A DNA stretch of 64,000 bases from Sanguinoderma infundibulare (taxonomy: Eukaryota > Basidiomycota > Agaricomycetes > Polyporales > Polyporaceae). Position 1 is the first letter of the stretch. Each line of letters opens with the position of its first letter. Where the stretch lies: NCBI GenBank assembly GCA_032821775.1, contig JAVLRN010000003.1:3348001-3412000 (forward strand), read 5' to 3'. Under the pieces are notes generated by a model. It saw nothing but the letters and a program-made list of their open reading frames with translations. It was not told the origin of the DNA and searched no databases. Positions 1-12,598 of this stretch are shown here, one piece after another. Made by a program: the position numbers and the translations under genes.

Positions 1-81
1 CAGTTCCTCCCTCTGCATCGTGGCCATGCGACGAGGATGATCCAGTGGATCTCGGAGCTGGTCATGAAGATGATCGAGTGA
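1..81 (+). CDS. C-terminal end of an unidentified protein (partial)
   Basis: The frame starting at base 1 is open for 26 codons and ends in TGA at 79-81. The last residues read WISELVMKMIE, an amphipathic helix-like tail. The gene begins outside the window, so its family cannot be judged. A random open frame this short is possible, but the window edge and the GC-rich codon use before the stop favour a real 3' end. Confidence 0.4.
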   Translation, partial: QFLPLHRGHATRMIQWISELVMKMIE

Positions 82-1998
82 GAGCCATTTCGGCCGGTCA
101 TCGTGCTTGTTTTGTCGTGTTGTGTATATTGCTTGTGTTGTCCGGTCGGTGCATGCGCTGTTGAGGTACGGTGTATCTAGATTCCAGACCATATTGTATG
201 TAGTGCACACACATTAGTACAGTACGCATCGCTATCCTACGCCCTGCATAATCTCTCTCCCCGTTCACCAGGATATCCCGTCGTTTGCTGTCCATCCTCG
301 TTATCCTTCGTCTCTCAGGCTGACAGCTCATATATATCCCACCTCCCGCGTAGTCGTCGCGAGCACCAATGTTTTATATCCTCTGCTGGCTATAGGGCGT
401 GTTTCGGTCGAGTTACGTCGTTCGGTGTATCAGTTCTCCAATATTCTCGCTTCTACTTACAGTAGCTCGTCGATGCTCGATGCTTTAGCGCTGTTTTCGC
501 AGGCGGTTCCGACTTTCTTATTTCCCCAAGGGTTCGGTTTGGGTTTTGTACCGCCTTGTAATATAGTGCTGTTCGTTCTGCTCTGACATCATCTTACTGC
601 GCTGGAACCGGAGCTCTCGCCCAATGGCGGTTTGGCAGCGTCGCTCATGTGTCGATGCAATCGATGAACGCGACCCGACTCTCCCCGAACGCCTCTTTGA
701 GCTGTTGGGCGTCCTTGGACTTGTTTCTACTATTCATCTTCGGAACTCCAGCCGATGCAGCATGCAAGGGCTACGCGCACAGTTGGTTCGGCGTACCGCT
801 CTCGAGTCGTACAACGTTCGGGGCGCTCTTGCGTACTTGGACCGTGACGTGCTTCCCCGGTGTCGTGTGCAGAATGGCGCTTTGCTGCGGCCCTAGGCCT
901 ACGTACATACTTACCGCGTGGGAGGAGCGCGCGCGTGTAGGTGGCAGAACCGGTTCACCGCAGATATGGGCGCCGGTGGTTTACAGTCCCAAGTGTAGCT
1001 GGCCGCCGTTCCGACTCCGAGTCGCTTCCTGGGCATGCGGCTGGGCAGCTCCTCACGGTGCAAGCGATGGCTGTAGCTCGAGCGGCTTCGGTTGATATTC
1101 CATCATGGAGCCGAAGAAAACCGACTTATTTGCACAGAATTCTGCAGTGTTCCTGGCTACAAGTTAATGATCGATCGGCGTAGAGCAAGTCCGCGCCGTG
1201 GACACGATCACAGCCCCCGTCTCGGGCACATACCTGCACGTATGTCGCGAAACACCTTTGCGACGGGCACTATGTAAAGACTTACCGCGGAGCATCAAAA
1301 CGTGTTGTGGTAGACTTGGCGTATGTAGGGCATGCATGCCACTGCTTTGATCCAATGGATGTAGTCCCGGGCGTTGCGCAGCTAGTTGGAAGCACTGTGG
1401 CCGTCAGCTGCCCCGTGCGCGGCGGCAGTTGCAGTGAAGCCAACTACTTGTGCGTCGTGCAGAGCTCCTGGGCCCGGGTGGGATCGGAAGGAGCTGCCAT
1501 CATGAATCAAGGAACCAGCGGAGCATTGCCATTTTCAAACGACAAGGAATGTTCGAGCAGAGAACTCGAAGGCGACGGTACTTATGGTTAAGATTGAGCA
1601 AGGGCGAGAGAATCGCCAGGGTGACGCACCTGAGAAGCTGGGAAGGCACGGTGGCAACCTATTAGACCGTTCTCGCAGGACAGAGAGACAATGAAGTGGT
1701 ATAGTACGGAGCAGGGTCCGAGGTTGTCGGAGGGACATGACAAGTTGCAGTGCGGCCTCGTCGCCTCGGAGCTGCGCATTCTGGAGCGGGTGGAGGCCAC
1801 AACGATTCGAATTTGGGTGTGCTTGGGCCTGGGAGATGCTCGTGTCAACGTCAGTAACAGTGAGAACATGTCGAGGCTGCGCAAGCTCCAGCTGACTTGG
1901 GCCGCTCTCACCGTCTGTATATAAGACCTCGCCGCCCATCAGCCCAGACGCCACGCTCCAGTCCCCTGAGCACACCAGCACTCCCCGGCGAGCAGCAC
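82..1998. other. Intergenic, no supported gene
   Basis: Many short overlapping open frames occur on both strands between about 600 and 1900, but none shows a recognisable domain, consistent splice structure or a codon pattern that continues across stops. The last 100 bases are C/T-rich and lead into the Band 7 gene, as expected for a basidiomycete promoter. Confidence 0.5.
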
Positions 1999-3537
1999 AT
2001 GCCCCCTCCCCCTTCTCAGGACTTCGCGATGAGCAACCTGGACACCAAGTACCGCTCCTCCACGCCCAGCACGTCCTCTCGTGGGAACGTAGTCGATCAT
2101 GATGCCCCCCATGGTGAGCCGCCCATTCCACTCCCAGTCCGAGCCTCTATTTCCATTCCATGGCTGTGTCCCTGCGCCCCCCTCCACCCACCCCTTCCCT
2201 CCCCTCTCCCACTACGCGTTCTTGCGCTCGTACTCACCATCATGTCCACCCATAACCCTTCAGTCACCGAGGAGTCCCACGCAGCTGGGCCGAGCAAGCT
2301 CAGGGTGAACGGAGAGCATGTCATCAAGGTTCAACCGCTCAAGCGAAGCGAGATGCAGGTGCGTCCTCCGCTCATCGGCCCCCCGCCGATCTCTTGTCCC
2401 TGACTCTCATCCTCGGTGCGTCATCCCTCGCTGCGCTCCAGCCCTCGTATGCGCAGGACCTTGGAACAGGGGAGGTAAGTGCTCTGCGTTTTATGAACGT
2501 CCACCGTGGGCAGCCAGACTGAAATGGTCCCAAGGTTACCCATGGTGTTTACGGCTCCATGCTCCAGGCCTTCGGGACCTGTATCGGTTTCTGCGGTGCG
2601 ATTCCTTGCTGCCCTTGCCCCAACCCCTTCCGCGAGGTCTACCAAGGTACGTTACAGAACTCTGTGGACGGCGAAGCAAATCGTCTCATGCAGTATGATT
2701 TGTTAATAGGCTCGGTCGGCCTCGTCTCACGGTTCGGCCAATTCTACAAGTCCGTGGACCCTGGTCTCGTCCAAGTCAACGTCTGCACCGAGTCTCTTCG
2801 CATCGTCGATGTCAAGATCCAGATCAGCCCCATTGGCCGCCAGAAGGTCATCACCCGCGACAACGTCGATGTTGAAATGTGCGCCTGCCCGCTCCACTCC
2901 CATTCCATGCATTCATTGACCGCTTCCCACCCACAGCGACTCCGTCATCTATTTCCAGATCACGAACCCCTACCGCGCCGCCTTCGGCATCTCAGACCTC
3001 CGACAGGCACTCATCGAGCGGGCCCAGACCACCCTCCGGCACGTCGTCGGCGCGCGCATGGTCCAGTCCGTCGTGACCGAGCGCGAAGCCATCGCGTTCG
3101 AGATCGCCGAGATTGTCGGGGACGTCGCCGACAAGTGGGGTGTCGCCATCGAGGGCATCCTCATCAAGGACATCATCTTCTCGCCCGAAGTCTCCGCCTC
3201 GCTCTCTTCCGCAGCCCAGCAGAAGCGCATCGGAGAGTCAAAGGTCATCGCCGCCCGCGCCGAGGTCGACGCCGCGCGCCTCATGCGCCAGGCCGCCGAC
3301 ATCCTCGCCAGCCCGGCCGCGATGCAGATCCGGCAGCTCGAGGCGCTCCAGGCAATGGCCAAGAGCGCGAGCAGCAAGGTCGTCTTCGTGCCGATGCAGC
3401 TCCAGAGCGACGTCATGGGGCAGGTCGCGAACCAGGCGTCGGGCTCGGGGCTGAGCGCCATAACGGAGGAGAGCGGGGAGGGCTTGAGCGGCGCCGTCTC
3501 TCGCACCGGTATCCTCAGCAGCGTGGAGCACATTTGA
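1999..3537 (+). CDS. Band 7 / stomatin-family (SPFH) membrane protein
   Basis: Six exons (1999-2113, 2264-2358, 2442-2474, 2535-2646, 2710-2878, 2937-3537) join in frame to 374 residues. After a serine-rich N-terminus come QPLKRSEMQ and PSYAQDLGTGEVTHGVYG, then a hydrophobic cysteine-rich hairpin (GFCGAIPCCPCPNPF) that would insert into one membrane leaflet and could be palmitoylated. The SPFH core follows (GLVSRFGQFYKSVDPGLV, DSVIYFQITNPYRAAFGI, LRQALIERAQTTLRHVVG), then an alanine/glutamate helix. Proteins of this family oligomerise at membranes and organise microdomains or tune channels and proteases. A second in-frame ATG lies at 2029 and may be the real start. Exon 5 ends inside an isoleucine codon, which restores the family motif VEIDSVIYF. 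The partner in this fungus is unknown. Confidence 0.93.
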
Positions 3538-3999
3538 GCAGCGTGCGACACGCGATGAGCTTTGTTGACAAGGATCATCTCTGTACTGTAGCTCTTGTTT
3601 GATTTTCCGCTCACCTGTGGTGCACTTCGTCCCCGTTGGATGCCGTCGTTGTCTTACCGAACCCTGGCCGTCGATTCACCTGTCGCACGATCCTATATCC
3701 CCCTTGTCACCGTCTTCCATCCCAAGCTGCCTCTCTTACTCTTACCGCCATGTCCCGAGTACGACCCTTACGGTTAGTCCTGCTCACCCGTTGTATACTA
3801 GTTAGCCCATTGGATATCCTGTATGACGCACTTAATGATAACTTACCTTTACCCACGACGTGACTCCCTACATTGTGGGTGCGCTGGATTCGAGGCGACT
3901 TGGGTCCAGATGCAGCGGCCATTTCTGGGTTAAACGCCCATTTTCGCCACAAATAACCCTCATCTCCGATTTCCAGCCTTCGCTTGCAATCACCGTGAA
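3538..3999. other. 3' flank of the Band 7 gene, nothing recognised
   Basis: C/T-rich sequence with short open frames only. I see no gene, RNA or repeat here. Confidence 0.4.
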
Positions 4000-4580
4000 C
4001 GCCCAACGCTACTGGACGACTACAACAAGGAATTTCGCCTCACGTCTGAGGATGGGAAGGACGCCGTTGCTCGTATTCCATGCCCGTTGGTTGGTCCGAC
4101 AGACCTGATCACCGCTTCCGAGGCTGCGACAATGCGCTTTGCTCAGGAATCTTGCAGCTGCCTGTCCCCAACGTACCCGCGTACAGCTCCCCAGGCGGTG
4201 CCACCCCAGTCGGTGCACCGTACATCATCACCGAGAAGCCCCGTGGTGTACCTCTTCGGGAAGTGTGGACGAATCTTCAGCCGATCCAACGACAAAGCAT
4301 AGTGAAGGACTCCCGTGGTCAAGCTCGTCAAGTGGTACAGCTTGGTCTCTTTCTCACAGCACGGAAGGCTCTACTTCGCGAAGGACGTCGAAAGTCAGGC
4401 CACACACCAGAGACATCTTGGTATCCGAGTATGGGGTCCCGAAGGGCATTACCAAGTACGCTATCTGACCCTATGTCGATTGGGACCTGTGACGTGGTGG
4501 TCGGCAGCAGCTGGCAGATCCGTGGAAGAACCCACTGTCCTGGCTCATGCCTTCCTTAGTCACGAACAAGTTCACAACAG
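4000..4580 (+). pseudogene. APH/AIM9-like phosphotransferase pseudogene
   Basis: Pieces of an aminoglycoside-phosphotransferase-fold protein of the fungal AIM9-like group appear in order but in different frames. About 4024-4140 reads NKEFRLTSEDGKDAVARIPC and ASEAATMRFAQES. About 4150-4300 reads LPVPNVPAYSS, then GAPYIITEKPRGVPLREVWT. About 4315-4480 reads VKLVKWYSLVSFSQHGRLYF, EYGVPKGITKYAI and DWDLWRGG. At least two frameshifts and a stop separate them, so no functional kinase-fold protein can be made. The middle part is clearly paralogous to the minus-strand fragment at 13700-14520. The C-terminal catalytic half is absent. Confidence 0.7.
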
Positions 4581-5571
4581 TTGCAGAGGTAAAACGAGCT
4601 ATGGCTGTCGATTAACACTAGCACGTCAAGTACTGGATCCAAAGAGCTCGCCATCAACATATAGTCCTTGCGCTCTACCTTGGATCTGTTGTTCACGGAT
4701 TGCATCTATCCTCACTCTTTAGGAGATTCATGTTCTGATGCATATCCTTCAGTCCGCATCTACGAACGCCGCGCCCGTCATGCCGACGTAATGCCAACGT
4801 CTATTAAAAAGCTGTTTTGCCGCCGCTGGAGCCGCGTCTCGCGCGCCCTGGACAGGTGTTGGCATACCGATCGCGACTGGGCCGTACGTACGATGCGGAG
4901 TTCTCGTCTCTGCGTCGGCCCACAGAGCATACTGTACATACTAACTGTGAATTCAAAACCCAGCTCAAAGTTGATGCATGACGCTCGCAAGCAGCCTTCT
5001 CAGGCAAGCAAATATTTAATATGTTTCAATCGTAGTGCGGAACCTTGAAGTTGACGAGCGTGGACGCCGTCGGTCCTGTCGTCTGTTGGCACTTCGGTCG
5101 CGCTGTTCTATTCACGGGTCTTGTTCGAGCAATGACAGCCGTACCTCTCCAGGGTCCGAAACGCTTAGATGGCACGGTCCCTGCAGCACGCACGCCAGCA
5201 TTTAACCTAGAGACCAGATTCTGGCAACCACTTTAATGGGACTTGGCTGTGTGTGTACGCTGCTCCCTACCGCGAACTGTCAACCTTGCCCGGGCCTCTG
5301 GCAACACGACAACTTGAATGGATCTCATTCTCCGACACGCGAGGGCGACCAAGGGCATACGCGATGTCGATTGCGGTCTGCGTCCGTTTCCCAGCCTCCT
5401 CTTTATTCGCATCTCCATCCTCTCTCCCGTCCATCTCTCTTCCCGGTCCCGGTCTCTGTTCGTCTCTTCGTTCTTGGGCCCTGCTTCCGATTTCTGGTGG
5501 GCAGCACCCAGTCGTTGAGCCTCCACTGTCTTTTACTCGATCTCTACCATTTTAACTTGGATCGAACCGTT
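4581..5571. other. Intergenic, nothing recognised
   Basis: No domain-bearing frame. The last 200 bases are strongly C/T-rich and probably form the promoter and 5' UTR of the membrane-protein gene that starts at 5572. Confidence 0.4.
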
Positions 5572-7085
5572 ATGGATCTCCTCCGAGCAATAATCATCGA
5601 CGACAGCGATCTGCAGGACATACTCTACCAGCCAACTAATCTCTGGGCCCACGACCTCGGAGGGCAAACCTTCCACGCATCCACATTCTCTAACGGTTTC
5701 ACGAACGCGCAGGCGCAATTCAAGTTCAACGGTGCGTTCGGCATTTGTATCCGCAAGTACCCCGCGACTTACCAGGTACATACCGTATCCTGACAGGCAC
5801 AAGCGTCGTGGTATACGGAGCGCAGACGCCTGCCCCGGCGGGCAACCAGACCGCCGTCCCGCCCTCGGCGACGTTCACGATCGACGGCATCTTCCCGATG
5901 ACGGTCGTAGGCGACCCGGGCGTCCAGACGGTCCAATACGGGTTTCAGTTCTTCGACTCGCATGCGCTCCCCGCGGGCGAACACGTCCTGCAGATCGACG
6001 TCGAGTATGGCGCGGACGACTGGCCGTTCGTCCTCGACTACATCGAATACACGCCCATCCCGACTAGTGTTTCTCCGTCGGCGGTGACAGCTACTCGGAG
6101 TCGGGCCCATACGGCGGCGATCGTTGGCGGGCTGATTGGTGGCGCGGTGCTCCTTGGGCTCCTTGCGGTCGCGGGCTCGTACCTGTACCGGAGGAAGATG
6201 AGGCCGAGCAGGCTGATGAAGAAGTACGGGCACTACGTCTTTCGGAACGCCGATAGCAAGCCTGATTTGGCGGATCACTTTGAGGGTGAGCATATATACG
6301 CACGGGGACTCTTGCATCGTCGTCCTTTTGAGCTGAACGTGGCCTCGTTCTTGCCAGTGGTAGAGAATAAACCCACGCCTACCCTGCCGAAGCCTAGCAT
6401 GGACACAGCGCCTTCGAACCCCGTCCAGAAGACGTGTTCCGGACAATATCATCCTAGTTTCCTCGCCAAGATGGGATCCATGGACTCGTTGAGTAAGATG
6501 GAATTCGCCCACCTCTACCCACCCACTGGTCCCACTCAGGTTGCGCGCGGCCCGCACCCGAGCCATATGCATGTCCACCGCCACCAACACTCCTACTCAT
6601 CCTTCGCTCCATCTCATTCCAGCATACCGTCCGCTGCGACTGCATACGGCCATCCTGGGTGCCTACCAACCCCTGCAGTAGCCCTGTCGCCAAGTAGCTC
6701 CAGCAGGAACGCGCGCGCGGGGCTCCGGCTCGCGCCCGGCAGTTCCACTGCCAGTTCCTGCCATTCCTCACTGGCAACGTCGCCGCAGTCGAGCAAGCAC
6801 GCAGAGGCCAACAAGGCGCACTGGCCTCTCCCGCAGACTCGGAAACCGGCCACGTTCCACGCGGACTCGGGAGTGCGGTTCACCTCGGACGGCGAACCCA
6901 GCAGCGCGATCGCGCCGTGTCCCGCCCCGGTCGCGTTCTTCGGGATGGATCCGGCAGAGATGGGAAAGACGGCGGAGGGGCTGGGTGAGGAATTCGAGAG
7001 GAGGCGGGGGTTGAAGGCGAGGTACGGCGTGTCGTTCTGCGGGACGGCGATTTCGGAGGTGCCGCCGGTGTACACTGAACGATGA
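5572..7085 (+). CDS. Single-pass membrane protein with extracellular beta-rich domain
   Basis: Exons 5572-5731, 5797-6285 and 6358-7085 give 458 residues. The first intron (65 nt) is certain because it restores KFNGTSVVVYGAQTP. The second (72 nt, a multiple of three) is optional: if retained the protein has 482 residues. The N-terminal 150 residues form the beta-sandwich-like module common in Agaricomycetes (IDDSDLQD at the start, FTIDGIF, HVLQIDVEY, FVLDYIEYT). A glycine-rich membrane helix lies at about 160-183 (AAIVGGLIGGAVLLGLLAVA), followed by basic RRKMRPSR and a long Ser/Pro-rich cytoplasmic tail. No cleavable signal peptide follows the chosen ATG, so either the helix is a type III anchor or a short 5' exon was missed. 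A receptor or cell-wall sensor role is inference. Confidence 0.75.
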
Positions 7086-7985
7086 TGACTAGACACTGTT
7101 CTCTTGTTCCGTCGTCTATTGTAACATACCGTCTTGCTCTCTATTGGGACTGCTGGATGGCTGGTGTCATGTTTAGGTGTCAGTTAACGTTAACGTTGGG
7201 TTTGGTAACGGTTACTAGCATGTGGCAGCCAGCGCCCAGCGGACTTGGAAGCAGTCAAGCGCCAGGCACCATTGACACACCCGCGAGCTGAGCAATATGC
7301 AAAAGTGCTGCGAGCGCACGATTCCCTCTGCCACTGTCCAATGTGGCAGAGGGTGGTGCAACATACAATCCCCTCGCCTTTTACTAGGGGATTCCGTGTT
7401 CCGCCCTCACCTCAATGCCACATTACGAATTTTTCGGAATACATGAACCTCGTGTTCATCGGATGTCTTATTTTTGTACGCTCCATTGAACGGACATCAT
7501 TTCAGTTGCTTCATCCCGGAAGACAATTAACTTTGGCATTTATCTGGTGCCTGTGGCATCCCTGCGCCTCGGCCCTCGCTCGCGTGCGCAATGAAGGAGA
7601 CCGTTTGGAGGAGGGTTCACACTTGCGGTGAACCTTCTGATTACCTTTTGTGGAATTGATAGCGATGGATGGAAGGCCGCAAGAGGTGGACTCCGTACTC
7701 TGCTTGTGACTGCGCGCCGTCTGGTCCATGTCCATATCTATTGCTCCCTCCACAGACTCGTTTACCAAGGCACGCCGCTAGGAGCCCGGTCGGGGACGTC
7801 CGCAATATCTACCCGCGCGAACGCTTGCAAGCTCTTTCATTACCGTTCCGCAACAACCTCGAGACCTCCGCCTCGCTCCGTCCTTTATACCCCAACTCCC
7901 TGCTGCTGGCAGCCAGAACTCAACAGCCTACCCCGCCTACTCCTCCTCGCTTTCGTTGCTCTCAGTGGCGCTGATTGCGGTTAAC
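7086..7985. other. Intergenic, nothing recognised
   Basis: No supported gene. A small inverted repeat lies near 7315-7350 (GCAGAGG around CCTCTGC-like words). The last 120 bases are C/T-rich promoter-like sequence for the gene at 7986. Confidence 0.35.
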
Positions 7986-10900
7986 ATGTCGCTCGACTCG
8001 CGCCCCATCACCCCGGACTCGCAGCTCACCAGCAGCCTGCACCGCGCGACGACCACGATAGACGAGCTTACCCAGACTCTGTCCAGCGTCTCCCGTTTGT
8101 CCTCCCCGGAACCGGACAACGTCACGACGTGCTGTTGCGGACGCGAAGACTGCGAGACGAGCACGTCCTGGGCGGCCATCAAGTCCAAACTCGAGAGCAG
8201 GCTCGTCCTCAGCGCAGGTACGTGCTCGCCTTCGCTACAACCGCTATCATGCCTCACGCGTTGCTGCGTAGAGGTTGGACGTGCGCTCTTGGAACGTCAT
8301 GAGGCCTTGGTTCGCAGACAGGGGAAGCAGGTATGTCATTGCGGAGCCTCGTCGAGCTCTAGTCCTCATTAGGCCGCATCTCCCTCCTTCGACGCGTCAG
8401 ATACCCTCCGACGACGAAGACGAGACCATCTCACTCAAGTCCTCCGTTGATGTCCGTGTGGCAGAACTTGTCAAGCAGGTACGTCTGTGAAGATGTTCAC
8501 TCTATTCTTTCGCTGATCCGCGTCGCGATAGAATGCTCTCTTAGAGAAGGTGCGCTCGTTATCATCGTCATCACTGGCGCACCTGGAACGCTGACCGTGT
8601 CGTGAAGCGTCTCATGCAAGCACTCATGCATACGGAAATGGGCGAAACGTCCCAGGAAGCCCTACTCCGGGAACTCGATGAGGCCAGGACGGATGTCGCA
8701 CGGCTAAGCTCACACAACGCACGCGCCGTTGGCCTGGAGAACAGGTTGGCTATGGCTCTCCAGGACAAGGATGACCTCAAGCAGGAGCTCGACAGCGCGA
8801 CTCAACGCGCGAGAACGACCGAGTCGCGTATCATCTCCTACAGGGAGAAATGCGGTCGGTATCTGTTGCCTTCTCATTTCCCCTACCGCCACTCATGGGG
8901 ACGTTCAGCAAAACTGCAGGCCCAGGTCACGAGGCTGCGGGAAGACTTGGACGTGCAAAGAACGCATAGGCAGGAGATGTCCCAAGAGATTCTCACCGAC
9001 GCCAAGCAACGGCTTGAGCAGCTGCAGTACCACGTTTGTCTCTGCTTCCCTGCCTTCCTGGGCTCGAGCTGACTGTGCATTCAGCAACTCGGGCATTCTG
9101 CAAACATTCACGACTCGGAAGTCACCAAAGTCCTCGAGTCCTTGGTTGCCGACAACGAGGCACTGAAGCGTGACAATGCCGAGCTCCAGAATCTGCTGGC
9201 CGCGGAACGGGAAGAGCTCCATTCATTGCAAGAGGAGCTTGAGGAACGCCGTGCCAGCGACACTCCGATGAGGCGTGGCCACCGCTTCATGCACAGCGGG
9301 AACTCATTCAACTTCCACGACACTGCCGCGCCATTGTCGCCTACTTTCCAGGTTGGCACCGCGCCCACCACGTCTGTTCTTCGGTCCAGAATGCTGGCCG
9401 AACACGCGGCTGGCGATCGACGATCCTTGAGCGTGGAACGCAGCAAGGAATTCACATCCAGCCGTCTTTTCGTACGTAGCATGCTTCTCGTGCCTTCTGC
9501 ATCGGGCTGACCGCCATTTCGCAGGAACCATTGACCCCTGAAACTGACCGTCGACCACTATCGCCCGATTCCCACATTCATGCCGGTTCGAAATGGACGT
9601 CATTCGCGCATCCGCGGAGCAACTATTCGCCTTCACATGTCAGCTTCGAGGACCGTGACAGCAACGTCGTGTCCCCGGAACGACCTCGCGCTCCGAAGCC
9701 GCTGCTGCTTCTGACTCGTGAACGTGGTGTGCAGACTGATCCGTCGACCGGCGGCAGCGTTCTTTCGCCTTCACCCATTCCTCGTGGCTATGGAGACCAC
9801 ACGTCCTCGCACGACGGGCAATCGGAGTCGTCTTCCCTCATTGACAACGTCCACTCATCTGCGATCGGTGCACTTGTCGAACGGACGACCACCCTGCTCA
9901 ACCGTATGGGTCAGGCCGATCCCCTTACCCTCACCAATCGCCTCAAACGCCAACATCTCCTTGGTGCGGACGTCAGCCACCTTTCGCGCACGACGGTCAA
10001 TGCGATCTTGAACGACGCGACGTCACTCCGGAACCATTTCCGGCCCTTCCTCGAGGACGAGAAGGTGACCGCGACGTGCAACCGGCGTGACCTGCGCGGC
10101 CTGCTCAAGCTCATCAAGGGCGTCTTCGCGGAGCTTGGCGAACTGCGTATCACGCTCAACGATGTCATCCTAGACCCGACCGTCGCCGGCAAAGTCAGCG
10201 AGATGGCGATGAACCCTTCTGGCGGGCAGGCTCTCGATACCGCCGCCAAAGACGGCGCCACAGGCACCAACGCGCCCTCGTGGATCGCTCCCATATCCAA
10301 GCTGCTCGGGCTCCCTGGCGGCGGCGCTGGCTCGACAGAGTCAGCTGCATCCCGCGCGCTCTCACCACCTGGGGCCAGGAACCTTGGCCGGGGCCGCCCG
10401 CCGCCCCGCATCGCGCCCAAGCTCCAGCCGGCGCTCTCTGCGTCCGCGATGACCGTCAATGTCGAGTTCAGCGGTGCCGCTGTCGGCCGTGCCGTCACGA
10501 GCACGTACTCGGCGCATCCTAGTCGAGTTCCGAGCGAGTACACCACCGGCGCCCTGCCTACGCCTCCATCTGGAAGCAGCAAGTCGCCCTTGGCCGCGAT
10601 CGCGCAGCCTGCCAGTGCTGGTGCTGGTGCGCCGAGGCAGGAGCTGTCGAAGAGCGTGATGGGCATCTTTGCGGGCGCGCCGCGCCCGGCGGAAGGCGAT
10701 CCGTGGGTGGTCATCGCGCGGCCGCCGCCCAGCGCGGGCGCGAGCAGGAAGGTCACCAGGACGGCAAGCGTGATGGGGCTGAAGGCGAATGCGAACGCGA
10801 CGGCGTCCTCGTCCACGACGATCGGCCGCGCCTCTCCTCGCCACGCCGCGGCGTCCGGGAAGCGTCTGTCGCGCATCGTCGACGCGATCATCGACGTGCC

Positions 10901-11477
10901 GCAGCCCGTGGGCGGGGACGGGACGTCGTCGGACGAGAGCAGCGGCGGCGGGCCTCCCCCCGCGCTCGACCGCGCGCTGAGGCGCGGGCTCTCGGACTCG
11001 TCCATCCACACGACCTTCACCCAGCACGGGGACGACGAGCAGGCTCGGCCAGACTCGCACCCTAGCGGGGAGCCTGCGACAGCAGCAGACCGCGAGTCGG
11101 TCCTGCAGGCGCTCTCGCGCAAGGTGCAGGCGTTCCGCTTCATGGCTGCCGCGCCCGCGCCTGCAGAGGCGACGGCGACCACGGCCGCGAGCGCGACCTC
11201 GACCTCGACCTCTTCACGTTCCCGGCCGCAGACACCCGTTGCACCGAAGGCGAAGGCGAGCGAGCAGGCCGATAGCGACGCCAACTCGAGCACGCCGCGA
11301 AGCTCGCCTCCACGCCAGATCCCCCACGCGAACCGGACCCGGGGCGGGTCGCTCTTCGGGCTGTCGTCGTACTCGTACGATCCCGGCGTGTCCATGTCCG
11401 TGCCGTTCTACGCGGGCAGCCAGCGCGACGAGGCGTACCTGCCTCAGCGGAACTGGACGCGCGAGCGGAACTTATAG
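7986..11477 (+). CDS. Large coiled-coil protein, conserved but function unknown
   Basis: Eight exons (7986-8217, 8272-8330, 8401-8478, 8532-8549, 8608-8854, 8909-9033, 9085-9471, 9525-11477) join in frame to 1032 residues. All introns are 51-70 nt GT-AG. Residues of about 75-330 are heptad-rich coiled coil (RALLERHEALVRRQ, LMQALMHTEMGETSQEALL, LENRLAMALQDKDDLKQEL, LVADNEALKRDNAELQNLL). A compact helical region follows at about 490-600 (RTTTLLNRMGQADPLTLTNR, LSRTTVNAILNDATSLRNHF, LRGLLKLIKGVFAELGELRI). The remaining C-terminus is low-complexity Ser/Ala/Pro, ending in SLFGLSSYSYDPGVSMSVPF and RNWTRERNL. The layout suggests a cytoskeletal or spindle-pole scaffold, but I do not recognise the family and assign no function. 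Confidence 0.8.
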
Positions 11478-12021
11478 CTGCGTTGGGGGGTTGCGTTCAC
11501 GGACTTGATCGGACTGCCTTTGTTTTAAAGGATCGAGGGCTGACTGCTTGGTGCTTGGATTATTGACTGGTGTGTGTATTTTGATTGTGTAAATTATCGC
11601 GAGGTCTCGGTCGATAGGTTACTTGACGTGCTAATGGGATGAGACCACCGCCGTCGCTCGCTTTACCTCTGAACTATATCGGCAGATGGATGGGCAGAGC
11701 AGTCGTCGGTGGCCAAAGCAATCGAGCCTAAGAGACTATGGGGACTACCTGAAGACCCAAGGGGGGACGAACACGATCTCCTCGAACATAAGGGGATCGG
11801 ATGAATACACGAAAGCGAGCGAAAGCAGCTGCGGATTGGGATGGGTTCTAACAATGATACAACGTACTGCGACGGACCACCACCCACGAACTTCTCTTTA
11901 TTCCTTCATCCCTCTCCACACACGCCATCGCCGAGAGGCTTGCCGTCTATTGGGATTGCGCGGGTGTAGATGCCAACGGTTTCCTTGCGACTGATGCTGA
12001 GGTATCATGGGACCGATGGGC
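11478..12021. other. Convergent intergenic region, nothing recognised
   Basis: Lies between the 3' ends of the coiled-coil gene and the NEDD8 gene. AT-richer than the flanks. No gene seen. Confidence 0.4.
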
Positions 12022-12598
12022 CTAGCAAACGCCTCCACGGAGGGCAAGGACGAGATGTAGTACGGCCCCGGCGGCAATGTTGAAATCCTTGACGACCTTG
12101 TCGTCCGCCCTGCACGGCCCAGTTAGAGTCAGAGTCAGGGGGGAGGGGGAGGGGAGGGGCACACCCTCGGAGGAACGAGCGACGCACATTTGCCTGCCGG
12201 CGAAAATCAGCCGCTGCTGCGGTGGGGGCACACCGGACTGCTCCTCGACCTTCTCCTTGATGCGGGAGACCTGTCGTCGTGCGTGTCGAGGGGGGGGGGG
12301 GGACACGGCGTGAGCAAAAGGCGACTGGGGACGAGGAGGAAAGACGGTATGTGCCACACACCTGATCCTCAGGGTCGATATCGAGCTCGATCTGCGAGTC
12401 GCGCCAGGGGAGAATGGGTGGGCAGGAATCAGCACTCGACAGAGCGCGATGGTCGCCTGAACGATCTGCATACCTCCTTGCCCGTAAGCGTCTGGCAAGA
12501 GAGAGAGAGCGAGAGAGGACGGTCAGTGGCACGCTTCCCTCTCCGGCGCGTTTGCGTTTGCTTCTCCGCTCTCTGCTCACCTTCACTTTGATCATCAT
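12022..12598 (-). CDS. RUB1: NEDD8/Rub1 ubiquitin-like modifier
   Basis: Five minus-strand exons (12581-12598, 12474-12491, 12362-12391, 12188-12270, 12022-12109) join to 78 residues. The product reads [20 protein letters not shown] and continues [40 protein letters not shown] and [12 protein letters not shown]. It is the full ubiquitin fold with the C-terminal di-glycine followed by two residues that a protease must remove. NEDD8-type rather than ubiquitin is supported by the [18 protein letters not shown] segment and an alanine before the terminal RGG. It would be conjugated to cullins to activate SCF ligases, which fits a genome rich in F-box and BTB adaptors. Two exons are only 18 nt. One exon ends after AT of the Met codon, and the next begins with G. 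Confidence 0.95.

Noticed and set aside
600..1670. Several overlapping plus-strand open frames as a possible gene
   Set aside because: They change frame without splice sites, contain no recognisable motif and have no consistent composition.
2559..3602. 347-codon plus-strand frame starting MLQAFGTC
   Set aside because: Starts in exon 4 of the Band 7 gene, reads through two introns and then leaves the true frame of exon 6.
9911..11395. 494-codon minus-strand open frame
   Set aside because: Antisense shadow of exon 8 of the coiled-coil gene. Its Ala/Pro/Ser/Arg composition is what GC-rich codons give on the opposite strand, and it has no domain.
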